Shown here piece by piece: positions 25,201 to 34,662 of a stretch of DNA of 64,000 nucleotides (positions within the stretch are counted from its first letter, which is position 1; each line of letters starts with the position of its first letter). The DNA is from Edaphobacter sp. (GTDB lineage Bacteria > Acidobacteriota > Terriglobia > Terriglobales > Acidobacteriaceae), in NCBI GenBank assembly GCA_025462645.1, contig JAOAPB010000056.1, forward strand, positions 19,112 to 83,111, given 5' to 3'. Below the pieces are notes generated by a model, which did not search any database, was not told the DNA's origin, and saw only the letters and a program-made list of their open reading frames with translations. The position numbers were made by a program, and so were the translations under genes.

Positions 25201-25593
25201 ATGGCTACAAACATCACAGTGATGGAAGGCCGACTACAACGCTTGAAGGGCCGAGAACCCCGTACCCAGAGCATCGCCACTCGCTTTACCATGACTGAGG
25301 AAACGATGCTGCTACGATCCGCCGCCAGCCAGGGACGCAACTTGCGTGAGTGGGCGCGCGAAAGTCTTCTCGCCGCAGCCCAGCAACAAAGACCGGACGA
25401 CGGCGCGGCAACATTTGCCGAGGTGCAGGCGCTTCGTCTCCTGCTTATCAATACGCTGGAACCGCTTCTGCGCGGCGAAAAGATGACGCCGGAGCAGTTC
25501 AAGGACATGCTCAGGTATGTGAAAACCAACAAACGCAAGGCGGCGGCAGACATGCTCGCCAGCTATGCAGAAGGGGCATCGGAACAGCCATGA
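25201..25593 (+). CDS. relaxosome accessory protein (MobC/TraM-like, RHH type)
   Basis: A 130-residue protein. The segment SIATRFTMTEETMLLRSAAS followed by GRNLREWARESLLAAA has the strand-helix-helix pattern of plasmid mobilisation proteins that bind oriT. The C-terminal half is helical (TFAEVQALRLLLINTLEPLL) and may contact the coupling protein. The TGA overlaps the ATG of the VirD4 gene (ATGA), so translation is coupled. The function is inferred from fold pattern and position immediately after the paired palindromes. Confidence 0.68.
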   Translation: MATNITVMEGRLQRLKGREPRTQSIATRFTMTEETMLLRSAASQGRNLREWARESLLAAAQQQRPDDGAATFAEVQALRLLLINTLEPLLRGEKMTPEQFKDMLRYVKTNKRKAAADMLASYAEGASEQP

Positions 25594-27527
25594 CCGACAC
25601 ACAATGGGGGCGGAAAGAGACCATCGTCCGTCCGCCTCACTACCCCGTATACAGCTTCGGAGCCGTCTTCGTTGCACTCGCCGTCGCCGGTCTCTGCGTC
25701 TATCTCCAGCTTGCTTTCGTGATGAGTCCGCTGCAACGCTACTATCTCTCTTGCTATGTCGAAACAGGCGTCCTCGGCACGATGCACCAGAGCAACGAAT
25801 ACCAGCTTGTGACGGTAGCCGACCGCCAGCATCACGTCCGGCCTGTTACGCAGGCCGACGTGCAGCCAGGCTCTACGCCACAGCCGATCGGCAAGCCGAT
25901 TCCGCTCGAACTCTCCCCGGCAGCTCGCGCCGCTGGAGTTGTTTTGCTGTATCGCGGAGCCAAGGTCAGTTACATGAATCGGCCCCTTCACGAGTACCTG
26001 CGGCGCTTCGTTTACGACGGGGATACGTTCGTGGGTATCTTCCGTATGCCCCTCTTATCAGGGCTTGCCGCGTTACTTTTCCAGATCCCGTTCGCCGGAC
26101 GTAAAGATATTCAGCGGCTCAAAGAGATGAAGTACGGGCGACTCTTGAAAGGGCCGGTCTTGGTCTCTCCGAACGGCTTCAATAAAGCCGTCCGAGGCGA
26201 TGGCGTCGGGTTCAAAACCACCGAGTCGAAGCACCTCATGCGTATCCCGCAACGCGCCGAAGGACAGCACATCGAGATCATGGGCGATACCGGCGCGGGC
26301 AAGTCCAGGCTGGTTATGCAGCTCCTCGTACAGATCAAGGAGCGCGGTCATTCTGCCATCGTGTACGACCCAGCCTGCGAGTTCGTGCAGCGATTCTATG
26401 ACCCCAGCCGTGGCGACATCATTTTGAATCCGCTCGATGCGCGCTGCCCCTATTGGGGACCATCCGAAGAACTGCGCCGCCGTGCCGAGGCAAGAGCCAT
26501 TGCCGCGTCCCTGTACCAACCGACAACAGATAAGAAAGGCGAATTTTTCACCGAGACTCCGCAGAAAATCTTCGCCCATCTGCTGACCTTCGGCCCCACG
26601 CCGCAGGAGTTGGTGGAGTGGATGGCGAACCCTGACGAGGTAGACCGCCGCGTCCAGAACACGGAGATGGCGATGATGATTGCGAAGGGAGCGCAGCAGC
26701 AGCGCAACGGCGTCCTGGCCTCACTCGGTTTGATCGCTGATAGCCTGCGAATGCTTCCACGGAAAGAGAAGGCCGCGAGTCATTGGACTGCAACCGAATG
26801 GGCGGAAGAAAGGAAAGGATGGATCTTCATCACATCGAAGCCAAGCGAACGCGAGGCCCTGCGTCCGCTTCATAGCCTCTGGATTGATTTGCTCGTATTG
26901 CGTCTCTTGAACGAACCGAAAGAGAGCCAACATCCAGTCTGGTTTGTGCTGGACGAACTGGCGAGTCTGCAACGTCTGCCGCAGTTGCACACTGCGATCA
27001 CAGAGAACAGAAAGGCGAAGAACCCGCTCATCCTTGGCTTTCAGGGCAAGGCCCAGCTTGAGATGATCTACGGTCATCTGGCCGAGGTGATGCTATCGCA
27101 GCCGGCAACGAAGATATTCCTGAAAATCACGGAGCCCAAGGCCGCCGAATGGGTGTCAAACGCTATCGGCAAAGTTGAGATCGAGCGGCTGCGGGAGACA
27201 CACTCCACCGGCTTACGGGCAGGCAACAATTTCAGCGTCGAGCGCCAGGTCGAACCCTTGGTGTTGGACTCGGAAATTTCCGGTCTCCCCGATCGGCACG
27301 CCTTTCTAAAATTAGGTAACCACGTAGCCAGATTCTCATTTGCCTATCACGACATCCCCGCCACCCAGCCCGCGTTTGTGCCGCGTCCTCTGGACGACGA
27401 TGACCTTACCTTCGATCCAAGAACGCTCACGAAGAAGCCGCCGAAATCTGCTGACATAACGGCAACCAGCGTTCCAGACGATAACGAAGATGAGCCGGTC
27501 GAGACTGGATTCTCGTTGGGAGATTAG
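25590..27527 (+). CDS. VirD4/TraD-type coupling protein
   Basis: A 645-residue membrane ATPase that delivers the relaxase-DNA complex to the secretion channel. It has two N-terminal membrane segments (FGAVFVALAVAGLCVYLQLA and GLAALLFQIPF), the Walker A MGDTGAGKSRLVMQ near residue 230, the Walker B VWFVLDELASLQRLPQ near 450 and the conserved LILGFQGKAQLEMIYG. The acidic C-terminus ends EDEPVETGFSLGD. The true start is the ATG in the ATGA overlap with the accessory gene. The sequence is TraD-like in length. Confidence 0.93.
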   Translation: MTDTQWGRKETIVRPPHYPVYSFGAVFVALAVAGLCVYLQLAFVMSPLQRYYLSCYVETGVLGTMHQSNEYQLVTVADRQHHVRPVTQADVQPGSTPQPIGKPIPLELSPAARAAGVVLLYRGAKVSYMNRPLHEYLRRFVYDGDTFVGIFRMPLLSGLAALLFQIPFAGRKDIQRLKEMKYGRLLKGPVLVSPNGFNKAVRGDGVGFKTTESKHLMRIPQRAEGQHIEIMGDTGAGKSRLVMQLLVQIKERGHSAIVYDPACEFVQRFYDPSRGDIILNPLDARCPYWGPSEELRRRAEARAIAASLYQPTTDKKGEFFTETPQKIFAHLLTFGPTPQELVEWMANPDEVDRRVQNTEMAMMIAKGAQQQRNGVLASLGLIADSLRMLPRKEKAASHWTATEWAEERKGWIFITSKPSEREALRPLHSLWIDLLVLRLLNEPKESQHPVWFVLDELASLQRLPQLHTAITENRKAKNPLILGFQGKAQLEMIYGHLAEVMLSQPATKIFLKITEPKAAEWVSNAIGKVEIERLRETHSTGLRAGNNFSVERQVEPLVLDSEISGLPDRHAFLKLGNHVARFSFAYHDIPATQPAFVPRPLDDDDLTFDPRTLTKKPPKSADITATSVPDDNEDEPVETGFSLGD

Positions 27528-27529
27528 CC

Positions 27530-30283
27530 ATGTTGACGATCTCCAAACCGCTCTCCGCGTCACAGGCGCAGACGTACCACGCCAAGGAGTTCACGTCTGC
27601 CGAACAGAATTATTGGAAGCAAGACGACCGGACCTTGGGCGAGTGGCATGGCAAGCTGGCTGAAAAGTTCGACCTCGCAGGAGCCGTGAGCGAGGAACAC
27701 TTTGCGCGGCTTGCGGACGGCCAGCACCCTCATACCGCGGAGCAGCTTGTACGTCATCGCGTCGTCCAGGAGTACGAAGGCGCGGACGGGAAAACAGTCG
27801 CGCCGGTAGAACATCGTGCTGGTTGGGACGCCACATTCTCCGCGCCCAAGTCGGTTTCACTCACGGCGCTTGTTGGTGGGGATGACCGGGTGCGGGACGC
27901 GCACCGGGAAGCGGTGAACGTCGCCTTGAGCGAGCTGGAAAGGTACACGCAAGCCCGCATCGGCGGCAACCACGCCGCCGAAACTACCGGCGAGTTCATC
28001 GCCGCGAAGTTCGAGCATGACACAGCGCGCCCCGTGGATGGCTACGCCGCGCCGCAGCTTCACACCCACGCGGTCATCTTCAATGTCGCCGTGCGCGACA
28101 ACGGACAGACGCGGGCCTTGCAGGAGCGCGGCCTGTTCGAGTCACAGCAGTTTGCCACTGCCGTATATCAATCGGAACTGACCTATCGCCTCCACAATCT
28201 CGGCTACGAGATTGAACCGGGACGCAGTGGCGCACCGGAGATCAAAGGCTACTCGCAGGAGTACCTTGATGCTTCCAGCCCCCGCAGTCAGCAGATACGC
28301 GAGCATCTGGAAAAGACCGGCTATCAGGGGCCGGAGGCCGCGCAGATCGCCGCGCACTCCACCCGCGACCGCAAGGAAATTTACTCACCCGCCGAGGTGC
28401 TGGTCGCCCACCGGCAGATCGCCGCCGCGTTCGGAAACCAAGCCGACAAAGTTGTGACGGACGCACGGAGGCGTAGTCAGGAATATACGCCCGAGCATGA
28501 CCGGGAGAGTTCGCAGCAGGTGGCACGGCAGGCTGTCACCTATGCCCGCGACCGCAGCTTTGAGCGCGAGGCCGTCACCGACGAACGCGAGCTTTACCGC
28601 GATGCTTTGCGACGCGGTATGAGTGAAACAACGTACTCGGAAGTTCGCGCCGGGTTTGAGGCTCGCATTGCCGCAGGTGAGTTCCAGCTTGTGCCCAGAC
28701 AGAAGCACGACTCAGGCCGGAGCTTCACGACCGCCGAAGCGATCCGTGCCGAGAAAGAAATCCTGCGCCGGATGCAACAGGGGCAAGGTGGCGCCGAGCA
28801 GATCATGTCCATACAAGCTGCCGTCGCCCATACCGAAAAGCAGCGGCATCTCAATGCCGGACAGCGGTCTGCCGCAGAGGAGATTCTAACCTCGCGCGAT
28901 GTCGTTCAAGGGCTGGAGGGACGGGCTGGTGTCGGAAAAACGACCCTTTTGAAATCGGTTCGTGAAGCAGCCGAACAACGCGGCTATGTCGTCGAAGGCT
29001 TCGCCCCGACATCCCGCGCCGCCAACCAGCTCCGCGACGCTGGTATCTCTGCCGACACCCTACAGGGTTTCCTCGTCCGTCGCGGACAGCCAAACCCCGA
29101 CCGTCATCTTTACATGCTTGATGAATCCAGTCTTGCCAGCACGAAACAGGTCCGTGACTTCCTCTCCAAACTCGAATCCAGCGACCGCGTGTTGCTCATC
29201 GGGGACACCCGCCAGCATCAAGGAGTCGAAGCGGGCAAACCTTTCGAGCAGTTGGTCAACGCCGGGATGAAGACCACTCAGCTTGACCAGATCGTGCGTC
29301 AACGAGCAGCCCCGGAACTGCTTAAAGCGGTCGAGCATCTGTCGCGAGGCGAAGTCGCAGAGGGCGTCGCCCTGTTGGAACAACAGGGGCGCGTTACGGA
29401 GATTTCCGATCCTCAGCAGCGCATCGCGGCGATTGCTCGAAGCTACGCTGCCAACCCGGACAACACCATCGTCGTCTCGCCCGACAATGCCTCGCGCCGT
29501 CAGATCAATCAGGCCGTGCGTTCCGAATTGCAAGCCCTCGGCACAGTCGCCGCAGAAGATCATGCGATGCGCGTGCTCGCGCCGCGTTCCGATATGACCG
29601 GGGCCGACCGTACCTGGGCCGCTCGCTATGCCGTGAATGACGTACTCCACTATCCGCGTGGCAGTCAGGACATCGGCATTGAAAAGCAAAGCTATACGAA
29701 GGTCATTGCGACCCAACCCAAAGACAACCTGCTGACCGTTCAGAAAGAGGACGGAAAAACTGTCACCTACAACCCTGCGCGGTTATACGGCGTGACCGCC
29801 TACCGCGAGTTGGAACGGGAGTTTGCTGTTGGCGACCGTTTGAGCTTTACCGCGCCGTCCAAAGAGTTAGGCGTTGCCAACCGCGACCTTGGCACCGTGC
29901 AGCGCATCGACAAAGACGGCCAGCTCTCCGTGAAGATGGACAACGGTAAAGCGGTTAGCTTCGATGCCAACGAGATGCGGCACTTCGATCACGGCTACGC
30001 GGTCACCAGCCATAGCTCTCAGGGCCTCACCGCCGAACGGGTGCTCGTCAACATCGACTCGAAGGTTCATCCCGAATTGATAAATAGCCGTTTCGCCTAC
30101 GTTTCTGTCTCCCGCGCGTCCCACGATGCGCAGATTTATACCAATGACGCGACCTCACTTATATCGCGCCTCAGTCATGATGCGGCTAAATCCTCCGCTA
30201 TCGATGTTGGAATGCAAGCCCAGAGCACGCTGAGCACTGGCAAACGACAGTTCGATGATATCGGCGTTGAAGTTTCTCTCTGA
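27530..30283 (+). CDS. MobF-family relaxase-helicase (TrwC/TraI-like)
   Basis: A 917-residue protein that nicks at oriT and unwinds the transferred strand. The N-terminal TrwC relaxase domain (about 1-300) has candidate catalytic tyrosines Y16 and Y28, the segment HRAGWDATFSAPKSVSL, and the metal-binding histidines H163, H178 and H180 (PQLHTHAVIFN). The helicase part has Walker A GRAGVGKTTLL near 466, DESSLAS, and the late motif YAVTSHSSQGLTAERV near 825. It is shorter than TraI of F but similar to TrwC of R388. It lies 2 bp after the coupling-protein gene. Confidence 0.94.
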   Translation: MLTISKPLSASQAQTYHAKEFTSAEQNYWKQDDRTLGEWHGKLAEKFDLAGAVSEEHFARLADGQHPHTAEQLVRHRVVQEYEGADGKTVAPVEHRAGWDATFSAPKSVSLTALVGGDDRVRDAHREAVNVALSELERYTQARIGGNHAAETTGEFIAAKFEHDTARPVDGYAAPQLHTHAVIFNVAVRDNGQTRALQERGLFESQQFATAVYQSELTYRLHNLGYEIEPGRSGAPEIKGYSQEYLDASSPRSQQIREHLEKTGYQGPEAAQIAAHSTRDRKEIYSPAEVLVAHRQIAAAFGNQADKVVTDARRRSQEYTPEHDRESSQQVARQAVTYARDRSFEREAVTDERELYRDALRRGMSETTYSEVRAGFEARIAAGEFQLVPRQKHDSGRSFTTAEAIRAEKEILRRMQQGQGGAEQIMSIQAAVAHTEKQRHLNAGQRSAAEEILTSRDVVQGLEGRAGVGKTTLLKSVREAAEQRGYVVEGFAPTSRAANQLRDAGISADTLQGFLVRRGQPNPDRHLYMLDESSLASTKQVRDFLSKLESSDRVLLIGDTRQHQGVEAGKPFEQLVNAGMKTTQLDQIVRQRAAPELLKAVEHLSRGEVAEGVALLEQQGRVTEISDPQQRIAAIARSYAANPDNTIVVSPDNASRRQINQAVRSELQALGTVAAEDHAMRVLAPRSDMTGADRTWAARYAVNDVLHYPRGSQDIGIEKQSYTKVIATQPKDNLLTVQKEDGKTVTYNPARLYGVTAYRELEREFAVGDRLSFTAPSKELGVANRDLGTVQRIDKDGQLSVKMDNGKAVSFDANEMRHFDHGYAVTSHSSQGLTAERVLVNIDSKVHPELINSRFAYVSVSRASHDAQIYTNDATSLISRLSHDAAKSSAIDVGMQAQSTLSTGKRQFDDIGVEVSL

Positions 30284-30331
30284 GGTCGGTGCGCACCGCC
30301 AAGTTTACGATTCCTATTGGCGGCCCATCCT

Positions 30332-30367
30332 GATATTCTCTGATACGAGCAGATACGTAGTGATACG
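30332..30367 (+). promoter_or_regulatory. GATACG array with 10-bp period, candidate operator
   Basis: GATACG occurs at 30342, 30352 and 30362, exactly one helical turn apart, with a degenerate GATATT in phase at 30332. The array ends 7 bp before the ATG of the HTH gene, so a protein bound there would block or steer expression of the methylase-kinase operon. The HTH protein encoded next is the obvious candidate binder. Confidence 0.7.
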
Positions 30368-30374
30368 GGTACGA

Positions 30375-30575
30375 ATGAGCAAGAAAACCTATAACCTTAC
30401 TGAGGCAGCCGGAATGATCGGGATATCCCCGATCACTCTCAAGCGTTGGCTTTTGAACAAGAGGGTTGATGAGGTCGCGCGAGATCGCAACAACTGGAGG
30501 TGCTTCTCCGAACAAGATATCGCCCGCATCAGGAACTTCGCTAATCGACTAGTCATTCCGGGAGAGAAACAATGA
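30375..30575 (+). CDS. small MerR-like helix-turn-helix regulator
   Basis: A 66-residue protein, essentially one winged helix: YNLTEAAGMIGISPITLKRW, then NNWRCFSEQDIARIRNFANR. This is the MerR/excisionase fold without an effector domain. It sits at the head of the defence-like operon, its stop overlaps the methylase start (ATGA), and the GATACG array lies directly upstream. It is probably the controller of the operon, comparable in place to C proteins of restriction-modification systems. The ATG at 30375 gives the only well-formed N-terminus. Confidence 0.8.
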   Translation: MSKKTYNLTEAAGMIGISPITLKRWLLNKRVDEVARDRNNWRCFSEQDIARIRNFANRLVIPGEKQ

Positions 30576-31939
30576 CTAAGTCCAGCCAAGTCGAGGTTAT
30601 GGATGCAATGTTGGCCTCGCCGCTACTTGATCCCAGATTGTTCAATCACTACCTCGGTGGACTACAGCAGCTTTTCTCACCGGCGAAGCCGGGCGCAGAC
30701 GATACACGCTTTGCGGCATTTGTGGCGGCTTTAGACGGTCAGCCTAGCCGAGAATTGAGAAGAATCTACACTCTGCAGGATCTAAGGCAGACGGGGACGT
30801 ACTTCACAGGCTCAGAATTGACCGCACGAGTTCTTGCCTCGGTATCCATCGAGATTCCTCTATTCGAGCGAATCGTTGACCCGAGTTGTGGTGCAGGCGA
30901 TTTGCTCGTGGGCGCTGCTCGCCACCTGCCGCTCAGATCTTCCCTCATCGCTACTCTGAAACTATGGGGTCGATATCTCGTGGGGTTTGACATCAGCTCT
31001 TCCTTCGTTGCGACCACTAGAGTTCGTTTGGCACTCCTCGCAATGCAGCGGCTAAATGTCGGAAGTGGTCCCGAGGTACTTTCGGAGCTTGAAATGCTCT
31101 TTCCGAACATACGCGTCCAGTCGGGCCTTGATGACTGGGGAGTTCCAGTGGGTAGATCTCTAATTCTCTCGAATCCACCGTTTTCTCATACGGAATCTCC
31201 CGCAAAATGTGTGTGGGCAAAAGGTCGTGTTTCACACGCGGCTGTATTCGTAATGAAGTGCCTAGACCAAGCGGGGCCGGAAGCCCGCCTGATAGCTATT
31301 CTTCCTGATGTACTCCGCACAGGTAGCCGTTATGAACGTTGGCGTAAGCAAGTCGAGAAGTCATCAAAAATCACATCAGTTGAAATCCTCGGGCGATTTG
31401 ATAAGCAAACCGACATTGACGTGTTTTTTCTCGATGCCACAAAATCGCTAGAAGCAGGACAAGTAAGCACCTGGAGCCTACCAAAGCGGGCGGCAAACTC
31501 TATCGGAGATTTCTTCGAGATTAGGGTTGGGCCTGTCGTCGGGTTTCGTCTTATTGGAAAAGGCCCTTGGCATCCCTTCGTACACTCGTCAGAGCTGCCA
31601 GTTGGCAAAAAAGTTTCTACTTTTGGAAGCAGTATCCGTTTTCAAGGAAAGACCTACGAACCACCCTTTGTCGCTGTTCGTAGAACCTCCAAAGCCGAGT
31701 ACAAAACTAGGTGTCTCGCGACACTTGTGACGGGTCAGATTCCCCTCGCAGTCGATGATCACTTGCTCATTGCACTTCCTAAGGATGGAACAGTCTCAAC
31801 ATGCGCAGAGTTGCTCCGGGTTCTTGATGATGTGCGGACGACCGAATGGATGAACGCAAGGATAAGGTGCCGTCACATCACGGTCTCTGCGCTTCGCGAT
31901 ATCCCCTGGATCGGTGGTGAGCAAGATGAGCAAAGCTAA
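30572..31939 (+). CDS. N6-adenine DNA methyltransferase (HsdM-like, gamma class)
   Basis: A 455-residue methylase. FTGSELTARVL (about 78-88) is the usual lead-in of type I-like methylases. The AdoMet-binding motif I is VDPSCGAGDLLV (102-113), motif II acidic GFDISSS (139-145), and the catalytic motif IV NPPF (201-204). The C-terminal third may be a target-recognition region. No specificity or restriction subunit lies next to it, so it is not a normal type I system. Translation is coupled to the HTH gene, and the 3' end overlaps the sensor kinase gene by 14 bp. It would mark host DNA, or act within the proposed system. Confidence 0.88.
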   Translation: MTKSSQVEVMDAMLASPLLDPRLFNHYLGGLQQLFSPAKPGADDTRFAAFVAALDGQPSRELRRIYTLQDLRQTGTYFTGSELTARVLASVSIEIPLFERIVDPSCGAGDLLVGAARHLPLRSSLIATLKLWGRYLVGFDISSSFVATTRVRLALLAMQRLNVGSGPEVLSELEMLFPNIRVQSGLDDWGVPVGRSLILSNPPFSHTESPAKCVWAKGRVSHAAVFVMKCLDQAGPEARLIAILPDVLRTGSRYERWRKQVEKSSKITSVEILGRFDKQTDIDVFFLDATKSLEAGQVSTWSLPKRAANSIGDFFEIRVGPVVGFRLIGKGPWHPFVHSSELPVGKKVSTFGSSIRFQGKTYEPPFVAVRRTSKAEYKTRCLATLVTGQIPLAVDDHLLIALPKDGTVSTCAELLRVLDDVRTTEWMNARIRCRHITVSALRDIPWIGGEQDEQS

Positions 31940-33992
31940 TTTTCGCTTCTCCACCGATATCCTCCGTAGGCTTGGCGAAGAACTAAATCCCAGCCTCGAA
32001 CACGGAATACTGGAGCTCGCGAAAAATGCCTACGATGCGGATGCTACGGAGTTTGTTGTCACTTTAAATGGGAGCGACAAAATCGGCGGTACATTGAGTG
32101 TTACCGACAACGGTACGGGCATGACAGCCGACGCTATCCGAAACGGATGGCTTGTTATTGGACAGTCGCAAAAAGCCAAAATCAAGAAAACGAAGGGGGG
32201 ACGGATTCCGGCCGGTTATAAGGGGCTGGGCCGCCTCGCCGCGCTACGACTTGGCCAGAAGGTGAGCGTTGTCACAACGCCTCGGTCAACACGTGGGACG
32301 CGCTACTCCCTCGCTGTTGATTGGGACGCATTCGATCACGCAAATCTTGTGGAAGATGTCCAGCTCGATATAAAGACCCTGTCCCCAGAGCTGAAACCAA
32401 CCTTCGGTACAGTGATTCAGGTCGAGAACCTGCGCTCTTCTGTATCGCGAGCTGAATTGAGAAGATTGGCGCGTGAACTGATTTTGCTCGCCGATCCTTT
32501 TGAAGACCTCCCCAATTCGTTCAAGCCCATCTTGGTTGCGCCCGACTATGAAGAAATCGCTAAGCTAATCAGATCTCGCTACCTTGTCGATGCCGATTAT
32601 CATTTGGACGCCAAACTTGACTCCAAAGGTCATGCATCAGCGACGGTCCGTGATTGGAAAGGTAAGGTTCTCTTCAAAGCGACACACACTCAAATCGCAG
32701 CTGAAAGACTAGGTAAACCATACCGCTGCCCCGCAGCGCAATTTGATTTTTGGAGCTTCATCCTGCGTAAGGAGTCTTTTCTCGAACGCACCGCGAAACT
32801 TCAGGATGTGAGGACTTGGCTCGAAACTGTTGGCGGCGTACATTTCTACCAAAACCAGCTGCGTGTCAGCCCGTATGGCAACCCTGGAAACGATTGGCTC
32901 GACATCAATCTCCGACGTTCGCAGAGTCCAGAAGAAAGACCGTCGACCAACAATTCAATCGGCCGAGTGGTGGTTCACGACGAAAACTTTCAGCTTGTTC
33001 AAAAGACTGATCGTTCCGGATTTATTGAAACCGGTCCGTTTCAAGAGCTCCGCGACTTCGCCAACGACGCGCTCGAATGGATGGCACGCGAGCGTATCAA
33101 TGTGGCAAATAAGAGAAGGCAGAAGGAACGCGCTGCAGCGCCGCAGCAGGCAACACGCGTCAAAGAGCGGCTTGAACAGGCAATTAGTTCAACACCTCGG
33201 GGTTCTCAGAAAGCCATTCGACAGGCTCTGACTGCGTATGAAGCCCAAAATGAGCGAGTGGTTGACACCCTGCGAAAGGAAGTGCAACTTTATCGCACAC
33301 TTAGCACTGCGGGCATCACCGCAGCTACTTTTGCGCATGAGTCGAGCGGTAATCCACTGAAAATTATCCATCAGGCCATTAATACCATTGAACGGCGAGG
33401 GCAGCAGCACCTTACATCCAAATACGAATCTTTGCTTGGCAAGCCAGTCTCAATGATTGTTCGATCGATTGGAACACTCGGAGTTCTGTCGCAGGCAACG
33501 CTCAGTCTTATTGACCACGATAAAAGGCGCGCCACCCGTGTGGATTTTAACCGAACCGTTAAGCAGACGGTTGAAACATTTTCTCCGTTCCTTGCCGGCA
33601 GGGACATCCTAGTCGATCTTGAGTTGTCGGGTGGAACTCCCTTGGTAAGGGGATCCGAGGCTGCGATTGAATCCCTTGTTGCCAATCTCCTCAACAACAG
33701 CGTTTCGGCCTTTGAATCGGCAGGTACGAGCAAGCGGCAATTACGGATAGAAACCATCACCTATGCGGACGACATTATGTTTACAGTTTCGGATAACGGC
33801 CCCGGGATCACTGGAATATCAGAGAAAGACATCTGGTCGCCCGGCATAACCACTCGCCCGCATGGAACGGGTCTTGGCCTCACCATCGTACGAGATACTG
33901 TCACTGACCTCGGTGGCAGCGTTGCTGCTAAAAAGAAAGGCGAATTAGGCGGAGCTTCGATAATCATCCGGCTTCCACTGACTTCGAGGTAG
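31926..33992 (+). CDS. sensor histidine kinase with two GHKL ATPase domains (Hsp90/MORC-like plus HATPase_c)
   Basis: About 688 residues from the ATG at 31926; a GTG at 31914 is possible. The N-terminal domain is an Hsp90/MutL/MORC-like ATPase: N-box ELAKNAYDADA (30-40), VTDNGTGM (59-66), then the glycine-rich RIPAGYKGLGRLAAL, followed by an S5-like region. The C-terminal half is a histidine kinase: phospho-acceptor H471 in TFAHESSGNPLKII, N-box ANLLNNSVSAF, VSDNGPGITG and GTGLGLTIVRD. There is no membrane segment, so it senses a cytoplasmic signal. A receiver-like protein is encoded 4 bp downstream. Domain identities are clear; the defence role is inferred. Confidence 0.85.
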   Translation: MSKANFRFSTDILRRLGEELNPSLEHGILELAKNAYDADATEFVVTLNGSDKIGGTLSVTDNGTGMTADAIRNGWLVIGQSQKAKIKKTKGGRIPAGYKGLGRLAALRLGQKVSVVTTPRSTRGTRYSLAVDWDAFDHANLVEDVQLDIKTLSPELKPTFGTVIQVENLRSSVSRAELRRLARELILLADPFEDLPNSFKPILVAPDYEEIAKLIRSRYLVDADYHLDAKLDSKGHASATVRDWKGKVLFKATHTQIAAERLGKPYRCPAAQFDFWSFILRKESFLERTAKLQDVRTWLETVGGVHFYQNQLRVSPYGNPGNDWLDINLRRSQSPEERPSTNNSIGRVVVHDENFQLVQKTDRSGFIETGPFQELRDFANDALEWMARERINVANKRRQKERAAAPQQATRVKERLEQAISSTPRGSQKAIRQALTAYEAQNERVVDTLRKEVQLYRTLSTAGITAATFAHESSGNPLKIIHQAINTIERRGQQHLTSKYESLLGKPVSMIVRSIGTLGVLSQATLSLIDHDKRRATRVDFNRTVKQTVETFSPFLAGRDILVDLELSGGTPLVRGSEAAIESLVANLLNNSVSAFESAGTSKRQLRIETITYADDIMFTVSDNGPGITGISEKDIWSPGITTRPHGTGLGLTIVRDTVTDLGGSVAAKKKGELGGASIIIRLPLTSR

Positions 33993-33996
33993 ATTC

Positions 33997-34662
33997 ATGA
34001 GTGTTCAACTCGCAGACCGAACTATCAACCGCATCGCAATTATCGACGATCAAGCCGATGTGCGGGCGAGTTACGAATTCAATGTAGAGGACCTGGGACT
34101 TGAGTCAGTGCCCGAGACCGGGCCGTTAGATTCTCTTGTAAATATGGTGGCGGGAATGGCTGCAAAATCTGACGCTGCTATTTGCGACTACAACCTTAAA
34201 GTGCGAGACTACTCCGCTTTCAATGGAGCAGAGCTGGTGGCAGCTCTCTACAAAACCTTATTCCCTGCGCTCCTCTGCACCAAATGGCACACAGCAAGCA
34301 TCGACGAAATGCGACCGTATCGTCGATACATTCCAACGCTTATCGATCCTAGCGACTTGGATCCTTCCACGATTAGCTCTGGACTAGAGGTCTGCATTCG
34401 GGAGTTCTCTGGAGAATTCCTTCCCATTCGCAAACCGTGGCGAGCATTGATCCGGGTCGAGGACGTTAGAGGCACACAAGGGGTCCCATTCGTCTACGTA
34501 ATCATTCCTTCTTGGAACACACAGGAAGTTGTTCGTCTTCCGAATGATGTGTTCCCGCCGGCGTTGATCCCTTCGCTTAAGCCCGGTGCTCGAATTCACG
34601 CGCGGGTCAATCTGGGGGCTGAAAATCACGAGCAATTATTTTTTGAGGAGTGGGAAGTATGA
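33997..34662 (+). CDS. receiver-domain protein with unknown C-terminal domain
   Basis: A 221-residue protein. The first 125 residues are receiver-like: the acidic pair D17-D18 in IAIIDDQADV, the likely phospho-acceptor D64 in AAICDYNLKV, and a Thr at 95 in LLCTKWH. The conserved switch lysine that normally follows is not evident (RRYIPTLIDPSD). The C-terminal part (about 140-221) has a beta-rich pattern (ALIRVEDVR, VYVIIPSWNTQEVV, ARIHARVNLGAENH) and no DNA-binding HTH. It is probably the partner of the preceding kinase. Its TGA overlaps the next ATG. Confidence 0.78.
   Translation: MSVQLADRTINRIAIIDDQADVRASYEFNVEDLGLESVPETGPLDSLVNMVAGMAAKSDAAICDYNLKVRDYSAFNGAELVAALYKTLFPALLCTKWHTASIDEMRPYRRYIPTLIDPSDLDPSTISSGLEVCIREFSGEFLPIRKPWRALIRVEDVRGTQGVPFVYVIIPSWNTQEVVRLPNDVFPPALIPSLKPGARIHARVNLGAENHEQLFFEEWEV

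Noticed and set aside
30572..31939. Reading the methylase as part of an ordinary type I restriction system
   Set aside because: No specificity (HsdS) or helicase-nuclease (HsdR) gene lies near, and the methylase is translationally linked to a sensor kinase instead.
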